Assembly: GCA_021847345.1 (NCBI GenBank)
Contig: JAJZTW010000006.1
Coordinates: 1-64,000 of the forward strand
Reading direction: 5' to 3'
From: Pseudomonadota bacterium
Lineage (GTDB): Bacteria > Pseudomonadota > Gammaproteobacteria > Burkholderiales > Burkholderiaceae_C
DNA length: 64,000 nucleotides
Below are positions 23,140 to 33,444 of this stretch, piece by piece. Positions within the stretch are counted from its first letter, which is position 1. Every line of letters begins with the position of its first letter. Below the pieces are notes generated by a model. The model saw only the letters and a program-made list of their open reading frames with translations, was not told where the DNA came from and did not search any database. A program made the translations under genes and the position numbers.

Positions 23140-23382
23140 GTGCCGCGTGCAGGTCTCAGCAGTCCTGGCGCATCGTATCCGGCACCGAGCCAGGCGCAAC
23201 CGCTACTCGCGCGAATCTTGACCGCGCAGGGATTGAGCGCCTGGAAATCGCGCATTCGTGTTCCGGGCCGCGGGGCGGCAGTTCGGCTGCAAGCATCCTT
23301 TCGACACCCCTGGCGGTGAGCCGCGGCGCCGCGACGGCGCGGGCGCTGACACGAGTTCACCACGATGCCGTGAACGCCATTG

Positions 23383-23545
23383 CGTGGTCGGATCCATCGG
23401 CAGCGATGAAGTCCCCACTGCTGCCGGGCAGACATCGGTAGCCACCGACCGGGCCACGCTGCAGTTTCGGAAAATGCTGTTTCGAGTCCCTGCGGGGCAG
23501 CGTCAGCCACCCACGCTCCCCATAGGGTCCACGAAGTCAACGATC
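23383..23545. repeat. 162-bp direct repeat, copy 2 (orphan Rieske 3' fragment)
   Basis: Second copy of 21154-21315. The Rieske frame is broken here by an extra base (GGAAAATGCTG against GGAAATACTA) and nothing upstream encodes the rest of the protein. After GTCAACGATC it leads into the vapBC promoter region. Confidence 0.9.
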
Positions 23546-23584
23546 TGAATGAATGACGTCGCGCAGCGGTCGAGGGCGTATGAT

Positions 23585-23610
23585 GTGTATGGAGCGCACG
23601 AGTTATACAC
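23585..23610. promoter_or_regulatory. Candidate VapBC operator
   Basis: GTGTAT (23585-23590) and ATACAC (23605-23610) form an inverted repeat with 14 bases between, ending three bases before the antitoxin ATG. VapBC complexes commonly autorepress by binding such repeats near the start of vapB. Confidence 0.45.
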
Positions 23611-23612
23611 CT

Positions 23613-23807
23613 ATGCGTACCAACATCGTGATTGACGAGCAGCTGATGCAAGACGTCCTGCGCGTGACGGGCCTGAAGACCAAGCGCGAAGCGGTCGAGC
23701 TTGCGCTGCGTGCATTGTTGCGGCTGCGGCAGCAGGGTCGAATTCGGGAATTGCGCGGCAGGCTGGACTGGCAGGGCGATCTTGAAGCGATGAGGACAGA
23801 CGAATGA
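23613..23807 (+). CDS. vapB: VapB-type antitoxin
   Basis: 64 aa. Ribbon-helix-helix style N terminus MRTNIVIDEQLMQDVLRVTG, then KTKREAVELALRALLRLR, typical of the VapB/DUF2191 antitoxins, followed by an acidic tail (WQGDLEAMRTDE) that would wrap the toxin. Start ATG 23613; an in-frame ATG at 23589 would add eight residues. Its stop overlaps the toxin start (ATGA), the usual coupling. Neutralises the VapC RNase and should autoregulate through the adjacent inverted repeat. Confidence 0.88.
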   Translation: MRTNIVIDEQLMQDVLRVTGLKTKREAVELALRALLRLRQQGRIRELRGRLDWQGDLEAMRTDE

Positions 23808-24199
23808 TCCTTGTCGATTCCAGCGTCTGGATCGACTATTTCCGCGGGTTCTCCACGCCGCAGACCGACTACCTGGACGGGGTGTTGGGAGTGGAGGCGG
23901 TCTGCATCGGCGACCTGATCCTGACGGAAGTTCTACAGGGCTTTGTTCAGGACCGCGACTTCGATCGCGCCAAGGACCTGCTCGCAACCTTGGACGTCGT
24001 CGAGCTCGGCGGGCGCGATGTCGCGGTTCGGGCAGCGACCTACTTTCGCCGGTTGCGGCGACTCGGCATCACCGTGCGCAAGACCATCGATACCGTGATC
24101 GCCACGCGCTGCATTGGCGATGGCTTGACTTTGCTCTACAGCGACCGGGACTTCGATCCCTTCGTGCGCCATCTCGGCCTGCGCGCTGCCTTGTCCTGA
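23804..24199 (+). CDS. vapC: VapC-type PIN-domain toxin
   Basis: 131 aa PIN-domain endoribonuclease. The acidic metal-binding residues are in place: Asp5 (ILVDSSVW), Glu42 (LTEVLQG), Asp96 (KTIDTVIA) and Asp114/116 (YSDRDFD). No truncation, so it should be active when released from VapB. Known VapC enzymes cut tRNA or rRNA; the target is not predictable. First of four toxin-antitoxin pairs in a row. Confidence 0.92.
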   Translation: MILVDSSVWIDYFRGFSTPQTDYLDGVLGVEAVCIGDLILTEVLQGFVQDRDFDRAKDLLATLDVVELGGRDVAVRAATYFRRLRRLGITVRKTIDTVIATRCIGDGLTLLYSDRDFDPFVRHLGLRAALS

Positions 24200-24375
24200 T
24201 CGCTGGGGACAGCCGGCACCATGTCTTGCCGTTGTCGGGTCGCGGGGGTAGGCAAATCTCGCAACCTGATGATCGGCCGCTGAAAATCCACGGCACCATG
24301 GCGGGTGCTTCTGGATTGTAAGGCGAATTTGCATTACCATGGACTCTTCCAATCGCTGCGCTGCAGGGGCAGATC

Positions 24376-24633
24376 ATGGCCATCTTGACGGTGACTGCGC
24401 GAGGGCAGGTGACCCTGCGCAAGGACGTTCTGCAACATCTGGGCATCAAGCCGGGTGACAAGCTTGAAATCGACTTGTTGCCGGACGGCCGCGGTGAGTT
24501 CAGGGCGGCCAGGCCGACCGGGACCATCGATGGCTTCGTCGGGCTTCTCGGCGGCAGGACGGCGAAGGTCGCCACGGTTGAGGAAATCAACGAAGCCGCT
24601 GCGCAAGGCTGGGCCGACGAGGGCAGGCCTTGA
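24376..24633 (+). CDS. AbrB/MazE-like antitoxin
   Basis: 85 aa. Swapped-hairpin AbrB domain at the N terminus: MAILTVTARGQVTLRKDVLQHLGIKPGDKLE..., then an acidic C-terminal arm (EEINEAAAQGWADEGRP) for toxin binding. ATG 24376 is preceded by AGGGGCAGATC. Overlaps the PIN toxin start by TTGA. The 176-bp gap upstream (24200-24375) holds no gene but has a TTGTAAGGCG-containing AT-richer stretch that probably carries its promoter. Confidence 0.87.
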   Translation: MAILTVTARGQVTLRKDVLQHLGIKPGDKLEIDLLPDGRGEFRAARPTGTIDGFVGLLGGRTAKVATVEEINEAAAQGWADEGRP

Positions 24634-25025
24634 AAATCGCCGTCGATACCAATGTCCTCGTGCGGGCCGCCGTCGGTGATGATCCCGCGCAATCCGACCG
24701 CGCTGCCCGAACCCTGCGGGACGCGGAATTGATCGCCGTCCCCGTGCCGATCCTGTGCGAGTTCGTCTGGGTGCTGCTCAGGGTCTATGCCTTCGCACCG
24801 GCGGATGCCGCGGCGGCGATTCGAGCCTTGCTCGCGGCCACCAACGTGGAGGTGAACCGGCCAGCCGTCGAAGCGGGCCTGGCGGTACTTGAAGCCGGCG
24901 GCGATTTCGCCGACGGGGTCATCGCCTACGAGGGCCGCTGGCTTGGCGGAGAGACCTTCGTGTCTTTCGACAGCAAGGCCGTGCATCTGCTTGCGGCACA
25001 GGGGCACTCCACCGCCTTGCTGTGA
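24630..25025 (+). CDS. PIN-domain toxin paired with AbrB antitoxin
   Basis: 131 aa. TTG start at 24630 overlapping the antitoxin stop. PIN-domain acids: Asp6 (IAVDTNVLVR), Glu44 (LCEFVWVL), Asp92/95 (GGDFADGVI) and Asp114 (SFDSKA). Intact by length. It belongs to a different PIN subgroup from the vapC at 23804, so it is not a recent duplicate. Probable toxic RNase. Confidence 0.88.
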   Translation: MKIAVDTNVLVRAAVGDDPAQSDRAARTLRDAELIAVPVPILCEFVWVLLRVYAFAPADAAAAIRALLAATNVEVNRPAVEAGLAVLEAGGDFADGVIAYEGRWLGGETFVSFDSKAVHLLAAQGHSTALL

Positions 25026-25157
25026 TTCGCGCGTCGCCGAGGAACCGCGCCTTCGCCATGAGCCTGAGCTGCGCGCGCGTCCCTGGCGACAGGATTCAGA
25101 CTGCCGACAGGCACGCAGGCGTCGAGGCGTCCAGGACGAGGCAAAGACCCAGCCGGA

Positions 25158-25187
25158 ACAAATGTCGTGAAGAGAGCGACAATTGTC
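25158..25187. promoter_or_regulatory. Candidate operator pair for the Xre-RES module
   Basis: ACAAATGTC (25158-25166) and ACAATTGTC (25179-25187) are near-identical sites 21 bp apart, two helical turns; the second is part of the perfect palindrome GACAATTGTC (25178-25187). They lie 32 to 61 bp before the Xre antitoxin ATG. The remainder of the 193-bp gap is featureless. Confidence 0.5.
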
Positions 25188-25218
25188 TTTGCTGGCTGAT
25201 TTCTCCTGAGGTGCCATC

Positions 25219-25812
25219 ATGGAAAGCACAAAGACTCCGAATGCTCCGAAGGTTCGTGCCCCGAAGCCTGTCGCTCCAAGCGACCGCACCCGTCGTGCTC
25301 GCACCGCTCACGTCGTGGTGCAGGCGGAGTCTTCGCGTGAAGCTCGAATCCTGGCGCGGTCCATCGATCTTCTCGGGGGAGTCCGGTCCATCGACGAACA
25401 GGTGGCGCAGATCCTCAAGAACGCCGAGGCCGGGCGCATGGCGTTGCACAAGGCCATGCGCGAGGGAAGGTTCTCCTATTCGTCCCTGGGGGCGCTGGTC
25501 GATGGGCTCAGCGAGCTCAAGAGGAAGGACGTGGCCGATGTGATTGGGGTGAGCAGCCGAACTCTCGAGCGCCAGCGCGCCGCACCCGACCGACCAATGC
25601 CCGCCGACGTGGCCAGCAGGACCTGGATGCTGGCCGAGACCATCGCCAAGGCCGCCGAAGTCTTCGGCGGTCTCGAGCAGGCCGAGAAGTGGATGGGCAA
25701 GCCTGCGATGGGGCTGGATGGTTCCCGGCCGATCGAGATGCTGCAAACCGTCCAGGGGGCTGAGGTCGTCAACGACTTCCTGGGCCGGCTTGAATACGGC
25801 GTCTACAGCTGA
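25219..25812 (+). CDS. Xre/MbcA/ParS-type antitoxin of a RES toxin
   Basis: 197 aa. A basic, probably disordered N terminus (about 1-35) precedes a helix-turn-helix like segment around KRKDVADVIGVSSRTLERQR (residues 96-115) and the C-terminal toxin-binding domain, recognisable by AAEVFGGLEQAEKWMGKPAMG and TVQGAEVVNDFLGRLEYG. This is the standard partner of RES-domain toxins. GAGGTG ribosome site nine bases before ATG 25219. The toxin gene starts eight bases after its stop. Confidence 0.88.
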   Translation: MESTKTPNAPKVRAPKPVAPSDRTRRARTAHVVVQAESSREARILARSIDLLGGVRSIDEQVAQILKNAEAGRMALHKAMREGRFSYSSLGALVDGLSELKRKDVADVIGVSSRTLERQRAAPDRPMPADVASRTWMLAETIAKAAEVFGGLEQAEKWMGKPAMGLDGSRPIEMLQTVQGAEVVNDFLGRLEYGVYS

Positions 25813-25819
25813 GCACGCC

Positions 25820-26329
25820 ATGACCCCATTGCCTGCAGCACTGGATCCACAGGCGCGTCTCATCGCCTGGAGGCTCGACAAACAGGCTCATGCCCAGGAA
25901 TGGGACAGTGGGGAAGGCGCCAGGCTGTTCGGCGGCAGATGGAACCCCAAGGGGCTCAGCGTTGTCTATTGCAGCCTCGACCCGGCGACTTGCATCATGG
26001 AAGCGGCCGTGCACAAGGGTTTTCCTGTGCTGGATACCCAGAGACACATCCTGACCAGCATGCAGATCCTCGACCCGAGGTCGGTGCGAATCATCAGGCC
26101 GGGTGATGTACCCAATCCCGCCTGGCTCGATTCCGCCACGCCCAGCGCCGGACAGCAAAAGTGGAGCGCCGACCTCCTGGCGCAGCACCCATTCGTGATG
26201 TTCCCCAGCGTGGTTTCCAAGCGGAGCTGGAACCTTGTCTTCCAGCCGTCGATGGCCAAAGGTCGTTACCTGCTGGCAGACCAGGAAGTGCTTTCGATCG
26301 ATGGGCGACTGAATCCGCCTGCGCCGTGA
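25820..26329 (+). CDS. RES-domain toxin
   Basis: 169 aa. RES toxins degrade NAD+ (by hydrolysis or phosphorolysis) and stop growth. The key residues appear as Arg18 (IAWRLDK), the GGRWNPKG motif (Arg40), Tyr50 (SVVYCS) and Glu61 (CIMEAAVH); a late serine is in MFPSVVSKRSWNLV. Length is typical. ATG 25820, same operon as the Xre antitoxin. After its TGA the same frame stays open to 26509 without a start. Confidence 0.9.
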   Translation: MTPLPAALDPQARLIAWRLDKQAHAQEWDSGEGARLFGGRWNPKGLSVVYCSLDPATCIMEAAVHKGFPVLDTQRHILTSMQILDPRSVRIIRPGDVPNPAWLDSATPSAGQQKWSADLLAQHPFVMFPSVVSKRSWNLVFQPSMAKGRYLLADQEVLSIDGRLNPPAP

Positions 26330-26344
26330 ACGCGACGATGCTCC

Positions 26345-26509
26345 AAGCCTGCCCTGCCCGTCGATCCGGTCGGGAAACCGCCGAAGCCCGAGCGCCGGCG
26401 CGCCAACGTCGAGCTGCACCACAAGGCCCGGCTGAGGGACCGCGAGGTCGAGCTGCTGGATGCCGAGCCGGCCAGCAACGTGACGCCGATCCACGGGGCT
26501 GCGGCATGA
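26345..26509 (+). pseudogene. Start-less coding remnant downstream of the RES toxin
   Basis: A frame with strong coding character, KPALPVDPVGKPPKPERRR followed by NVELHHKARLRDREVELLD, ends at TGA 26509 but has no start codon after the preceding stop (26327). It looks like the 3' end of a lost gene, possibly plasmid or element derived. Family not recognised. Confidence 0.4.
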
Positions 26510-26567
26510 GGCGCGCCAGCCGAGGCAGTCTGCGCCCTGTGCGAGGCCATAGCAAAAAAGCGATAAA

Positions 26568-26892
26568 ATGAGCCCATGGACCGTGGAGATTCATCCACGC
26601 CGCGGAGCCCGAGCTTCGAGCGCTGCCGGCGGACATGCAGGCGCGCTTTCTTCGCATCGCCGAGCTGCTGGAGGGCTTCGGTCCGCAGCAGGTCGGCATG
26701 CCTCATGTGCGCCCACTCCAGGGCAAGCTGTGGGAGATGCGCATGCAGGGGAGGGCGGGGATTGCCCGCGGTGTGTACGCCGCCCTGCAGGGCCGCACGC
26801 TGATCGTGCTGCATGTGTTCGTGAAGAAGACGCAGACAACCCCGCGAGCTGCCATCGAGGTCGCGCGCAAACGCCTGGAGGCCATGCGATGA
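26568..26892 (+). pseudogene. higB: Frameshifted HigB/Gp49-type toxin
   Basis: The ATG at 26568 opens MSPWTVEIHP, the expected toxin N terminus, but then the frame is wrong. The rest of the toxin continues in another frame from about 26596: AAEPELRALPADMQARFLRI, then PLQGKLWEMRMQGRAGIARG and HVFVKKTQTTPRAAIEVARK, ending at TGA 26892. One surplus base near CATCCACGCC explains it. A product could still start at ATG 26635 (85 aa), lacking about 20 N-terminal residues of the RelE-like fold. The antitoxin gene overlaps its stop by ATGA. Either a decayed toxin or a sequencing error. Confidence 0.78.
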
Positions 26893-27164
26893 AGTCCCTG
26901 AAGCAGATGAAGGCCGAGCTGATCGCCGCGCCCGAGGTTCAGGCAGAGTACGACGCCCTGGCCGATGAGTTCGCCATCGCCCGGGAGCTGATTTCCGCGC
27001 GGGCGCGTGCCGGGCTTTCGCAGGCAGAAGTAGCGCAGCGCATGGGCACGACGCAGAGCGTGGTGGCCCGCCTGGAGAGCGGCCGTCGACCGCCGTCGCT
27101 GCGCACGGTGCAGCGCTACGCCCAAGCTGTCGGCGCTCGGGCTGTTGTTCGCATCGAGGCCTGA
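26889..27164 (+). CDS. higA: HigA-type XRE antitoxin
   Basis: 91 aa. The helix-turn-helix is ARARAGLSQAEVAQRMG plus TTQSVVARLESGRRPPSL, in the second half of the protein, as usual for the higB-higA order with the toxin first. N-terminal MKSLKQMKAELIAAPEVQAEYDALADEF matches the short DUF-like leader of this group. ATGA overlap with higB. Intact, so if HigB is dead this is an orphan antitoxin that could still neutralise related toxins. The tRNA-Leu gene begins 97 bp downstream. Confidence 0.88.
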   Translation: MKSLKQMKAELIAAPEVQAEYDALADEFAIARELISARARAGLSQAEVAQRMGTTQSVVARLESGRRPPSLRTVQRYAQAVGARAVVRIEA

Positions 27165-27260
27165 CGGTTCGCGCCGGGCTACCCCGACCGGGGGAAACGC
27201 GGGAACCTTCACCCGCCTGCCTGGCGCCCACCATCGAAGGGCGCTTCAAGGAATTTCATT

Positions 27261-27347
27261 TGGTGCCGGGAGGGGGACTCGAACCCCCACACCATTTCTG
27301 GCGGCGGATTTTGAGTCCGCTGCGTCTACCGATTCCGCCATCCCGGC
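27261..27347 (-). tRNA. tRNA-Leu (anticodon CAA)
   Basis: 87 nt on the minus strand starting GCCGGGATGGCGGAATCGG and ending with the encoded CCA. The acceptor stem GCCGGGA pairs with TCCCGGC, the anticodon loop is CTCAAAA (anticodon CAA), a long variable arm (GCCAGAAATGGTGT region) is typical of leucine tRNAs, and the T loop GGTTCGAGTCC is standard. It lies between ppc and the toxin-antitoxin island, a common integration site, but no att-like duplicate of its 3' end was found. Confidence 0.96.
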
Positions 27348-27383
27348 CAAGCCCACCATTATTCCACAGACGGGTTCCTCGGC

Positions 27384-30203
<2,820 letters not shown>

Positions 30204-30359
30204 GGTGGCGGGTCGGCAGGGTGGGCGGCCCGCGCCTGGCGCGGGCCGGTGGCCGGTGGCGACCGGCGGCGGGGCTGATGCTAGCAGCGTGCCGCAGCGC
30301 GGAATTGCGCTGCGCCAGCGCCGGGGTGTGGCCGCGTGCCTGCCTGATAGCATCCGCGC

Positions 30360-31334
30360 ATGACCCAAACGACCTCCGATGCCGCCGACAGCCGCGGCGT
30401 CGAGCTGGTGATCGCGTCGCGCGAAAGCCGCCTCGCCCTGTGGCAGGCCGAGCATGTGCGCGCTCGCCTGCTCGAGCTCGATCCCGCGCTGCAAGTGCGC
30501 ATTCACGCCATGACCACGCGTGGCGACCAGATCCTCGACCGCAGCCTGTCCAAGGTCGGCGGCAAGGGCCTGTTCGTCAAGGAGCTCGAGACCGCCATGC
30601 AGCAGGGCCAGGCCGACCTCGCGGTGCATTCGCTCAAGGACGTGCCGATGCAGCTGCCCGACGGCTTCGAGCTGTGCGCCATTCTCGAGCGCGAGGACGC
30701 GCGCGATGCCTGGGTGTCGACACGCGCCGCTCATTTCACGGAACTGCCGCGCGGCGCGGTGGTCGGAACGTCGAGCCTGCGCCGGGAAATGCAGATCCGC
30801 GCGCTGCGGCCCGACCTGCAGGTGCGCGCGCTGCGCGGCAACCTCGACACGCGGCTGCGCAAGCTCGACGAAGGCCAGTTCGATGGCATCGTGCTGGCTG
30901 CCGCGGGCCTGCTGCGCCTGGGGTTGCGCGAGCGCATCCGTGCCTTCATCGACACCGAGCAGATGCTGCCCGCGCCGGGTCAGGCCGCGCTGGGCCTGGA
31001 AATCCGCGCGGGCGAGGGCGCGCTGGCGGCACGCCTGGGCTCGCTGCAACATGGGCCCACCGCGCTGGCGGCGCTGGCCGAGCGCGCGCTGGCGCGTGAA
31101 CTCGGTGGCAGCTGCAGCACCCCGCTGGGCGCGCATGCGCGCTGGGGCCTGGGCGGCGGCGAGCTGCAGCTGCGGGCCGTGCTCGGCCTGCCCGACGCGT
31201 CGCGGGTGCTGCGCGTGCAGGTGCACGGCGCGGTCAGCCATGCCGAGCAGGCGGATGAACTCGGGCGCCTGGCGGCTCAGCGCCTGCGCGAGCAGGGCGC
31301 GCAGGCGCTGCTCGACCAGTTGCGCGCGGCGTGA
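30360..31334 (+). CDS. hemC: Porphobilinogen deaminase (hydroxymethylbilane synthase)
   Basis: 324 aa. Joins four porphobilinogens to hydroxymethylbilane in tetrapyrrole synthesis. Typical motifs: [36 protein letters not shown], and the dipyrromethane-cofactor cysteine in [13 protein letters not shown] (Cys252). ATG 30360; a TAGCAT hexamer ends six bases before it, which suggests a nearly leaderless transcript. First gene of hemC-hemD-hemX-hemY. Confidence 0.97.
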   Translation: MTQTTSDAADSRGVELVIASRESRLALWQAEHVRARLLELDPALQVRIHAMTTRGDQILDRSLSKVGGKGLFVKELETAMQQGQADLAVHSLKDVPMQLPDGFELCAILEREDARDAWVSTRAAHFTELPRGAVVGTSSLRREMQIRALRPDLQVRALRGNLDTRLRKLDEGQFDGIVLAAAGLLRLGLRERIRAFIDTEQMLPAPGQAALGLEIRAGEGALAARLGSLQHGPTALAALAERALARELGGSCSTPLGAHARWGLGGGELQLRAVLGLPDASRVLRVQVHGAVSHAEQADELGRLAAQRLREQGAQALLDQLRAA

Positions 31335-31410
31335 ACGCGCCGTGCGGGGCCGCCATGCGCACATGCCGGGGTCCCGCGAGCAGTCTGCCGGCGATCTGGC
31401 GCCTGGCGCG

Positions 31411-32199
31411 ATGCCGCAACTGATCGTCACCCGCGCGCGCGACCCTCTGGCGCCGCACGCCGATGCCCGCGCCGACACGTCCCTGCGCGCGGCCGGCGTG
31501 CAGTTGCACGAGTTCGCGTTGATTCATATCGTGCCGCCGGCCGACGTCGACGCCGCGCGCGCGCTGCTGGACCGGCTGGAGGAATGGCAGCTGGCCGTGC
31601 CGGTGAGCCCGTCCGCGGTCCAGGCCGTTCTGGGCCTGCGCCGCCGTGCCTGGCCGGCTAGCTGCGCCGTCGGCCTGATCGGTGCGGCAAGCCGCGAGGC
31701 CTTCGAACAGGCGCTGCGGGCGCGCGGCGAGCCGGTGCGCGGATTGCGCTTGATCTGCGCGCAGCAGCCCGGCGCGGACTCCGAGGCGCTTTGGCAGGCC
31801 TTGCACGCATGGCGCGACGACTGGCGCGACGCCCGCGTGCTGATCCTGCGCGGCGACGGCGGGCGCGACTGGCTTGCCGGCGTGCTGCGCGAGCAGGGCG
31901 CCCACGTGGAGGTGCTGGAAGCCTACCGGCGCGTGGCGCCGCCGCCCGAGGCGGCGCGGCTGGCGCGCCTGCGCGAGTTGCTCGCGACCGGCGCGCCGTG
32001 GCAGATCGCCGCCGCTGCGGCGGTCGACAACCTCTGTGAACTGCTGCGTGCCGCCGGACAGGAGCCGCGACCCGCGCTGGCCGGGCTGCGCGCGCTGGTG
32101 CACCACGAACGCGTGGCCGACGCTGCGCGAGCGGCCGGCTTCGGGCGGGTCGACGTGGTCGAGTTCCGTGCCGAGGCCTTGCTGGGGGCCTTGCGTTGA
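31411..32199 (+). CDS. hemD: Uroporphyrinogen-III synthase
   Basis: 262 aa, low sequence conservation as usual for HemD. Cyclises hydroxymethylbilane with inversion of ring D. Recognisable parts: [12 protein letters not shown] at the start, [12 protein letters not shown], a central [22 protein letters not shown] hinge block and [10 protein letters not shown]. Start at ATG 31411; ATG 31363 would add 16 residues. It follows hemC by 76 bp, which supports the assignment more than motifs do. Confidence 0.88.
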   Translation: MPQLIVTRARDPLAPHADARADTSLRAAGVQLHEFALIHIVPPADVDAARALLDRLEEWQLAVPVSPSAVQAVLGLRRRAWPASCAVGLIGAASREAFEQALRARGEPVRGLRLICAQQPGADSEALWQALHAWRDDWRDARVLILRGDGGRDWLAGVLREQGAHVEVLEAYRRVAPPPEAARLARLRELLATGAPWQIAAAAAVDNLCELLRAAGQEPRPALAGLRALVHHERVADAARAAGFGRVDVVEFRAEALLGALR

Positions 32200-32297
32200 G
32201 CCGGACGGCCGCGCATGCCGCCCGCGCGGCGTGGCGCGTACCCCCCATGCCGGACGCGTGCTCGGGACTTCCACCTGGCAGGCCGACGCAGCTTGCC

Positions 32298-32303
32298 TAG
32301 AAT
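32298..32303 (+). promoter_or_regulatory. Candidate -10 box of hemX, leaderless arrangement
   Basis: TAGAAT at 32298-32303 with CTGGCA 17 bp upstream (32275-32280); only seven bases separate the -10 from the hemX ATG, which would put the transcription start at or next to the A of the start codon. Confidence 0.4.
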
Positions 32304-32310
32304 CGCCTGC

Positions 32311-33444
32311 ATGTCCGAGAACACCGCCCCCGACGATCATTCGCCCGCGCCGACTCCGATCCCGGCGGCCCCAGCGGCCGGCCAGGCTGGTGGCGTGCCG
32401 CCCGGCGCGACCCTGCAGCCCGTGGCCGGCGCCGCGCAGCCGCCCGCGCGCCAGTCCCAGCCGATGCTGTGGCTGGCGGTGCTGGTGCTGCTGGTGCTGC
32501 TCGGCCTGTCGGCCTGGTGGTCGAGCCAGCGCCTGTACGCCACGCAGGCCGAGATCGCGCAGCGCCTGCAGCAGGCGCAGACCCATGCGATCGAGGCGCG
32601 CACCATCGCGTCGCAGAACGTGCAGGCCACGCGCGAGCTGGCTGCCAAGCTGGCGGTGCTGCAGGCGCGCGAGCAGGACCTGGCGGCCCAGCGCGAGGCC
32701 TTGCAGCAGCTCGTGCAGGAGCTGGCGAAGAGTCGTGACGATGCTTTTCTGGGCCAGACCGAGGAGCTGATCGCGCTGGCCCAGCAGCAGGCCGAGCTGA
32801 CCGGCACGCTGCAGCCGCTGATCGGGACGCTGCAGGCCAGCCTGCAGCGCCTGAAGCATTCGACCAATCCGCGCGCGGCGCTGGTGGCGCGTGCCGTCGA
32901 GGCCGACCTGGCGCGCCTGAAGTCGGCGCTGGTGCCCGACGTCCCGGTGGCCGCGCAGCGCCTGGACCAGCTCGCCGGCATGATCGACGGCCTGCAGGTG
33001 CTGGGTTCGGCGCAGCCGCTGCAGGGCGCGTCGGCTCCGGTCGCGTCGGCCTCGGCCGGCGCGGCAGGCGGCTGGAGGGCGTGGCTGGGGCGCTGGGGGA
33101 GCGCCGCGTGGCGCCAGGCTCGCCAGCTGGTCACGGTCACCCGCATCGACCGCCCCGAGGCCCTGCTCGAATCGCCTTCGCAGCACGCCTTCCTGCGCGC
33201 CAACCTGAAGCTGCGCGTGCTCAACGCCCGCCTGGACCTGCTGTCTCGCAATGCCGTGGGCTTCGACGCCGACATGCAGGCCGTCCAGCGCGCGCTGCGA
33301 AGCCAGTTCAACGCGCAGCAGCCGGCGACGCAAATGGCGCTGGCACTGGCCCGCCAGGTGTCGCAGGTCAACCTGACGGCGCAGCCGGCGGCGGAGCTGC
33401 AGTCTCTGCAGGTGCTGGCGGGCCTCGGCCTGGGGAGCGACTGA
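32311..33444 (+). CDS. hemX: HemX, membrane-anchored protein of heme operon
   Basis: 377 aa. A proline/alanine-rich cytosolic N terminus (1-50), one transmembrane helix (about 52-70, MLWLAVLVLLVLLGLSAWW), then a long coiled-coil region (about 75-160) rich in Ala, Gln and Glu. The C-terminal half carries the HemX block VTVTRIDRPEALLESPSQHAFLRANLKLRVLNARL. Often misnamed uroporphyrinogen-III methyltransferase, but no methyltransferase domain is present. Thought to assist heme synthesis at the membrane. Its stop overlaps the hemY start (TGATG). Confidence 0.9.
   Translation: MSENTAPDDHSPAPTPIPAAPAAGQAGGVPPGATLQPVAGAAQPPARQSQPMLWLAVLVLLVLLGLSAWWSSQRLYATQAEIAQRLQQAQTHAIEARTIASQNVQATRELAAKLAVLQAREQDLAAQREALQQLVQELAKSRDDAFLGQTEELIALAQQQAELTGTLQPLIGTLQASLQRLKHSTNPRAALVARAVEADLARLKSALVPDVPVAAQRLDQLAGMIDGLQVLGSAQPLQGASAPVASASAGAAGGWRAWLGRWGSAAWRQARQLVTVTRIDRPEALLESPSQHAFLRANLKLRVLNARLDLLSRNAVGFDADMQAVQRALRSQFNAQQPATQMALALARQVSQVNLTAQPAAELQSLQVLAGLGLGSD

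Noticed and set aside
27261-27347. tRNA-Leu 3' end as an attachment site for the 20-27 kb island
   Set aside because: Reading back to 20 kb shows no duplicate of the tRNA 3' end and no integrase gene, so site-specific integration is not supported.
30204-31478. N-terminal extension of ppc by about 420 codons
   Set aside because: The open frame continues upstream, but that part is antisense to hemC; family homology starts at [10 protein letters not shown] (ATG 30203).
32311-33444. Uroporphyrinogen-III methyltransferase activity for the HemX gene
   Set aside because: Proteins of this type are often named so, but the sequence is a membrane anchor plus coiled coil without any SAM-dependent methyltransferase motifs.
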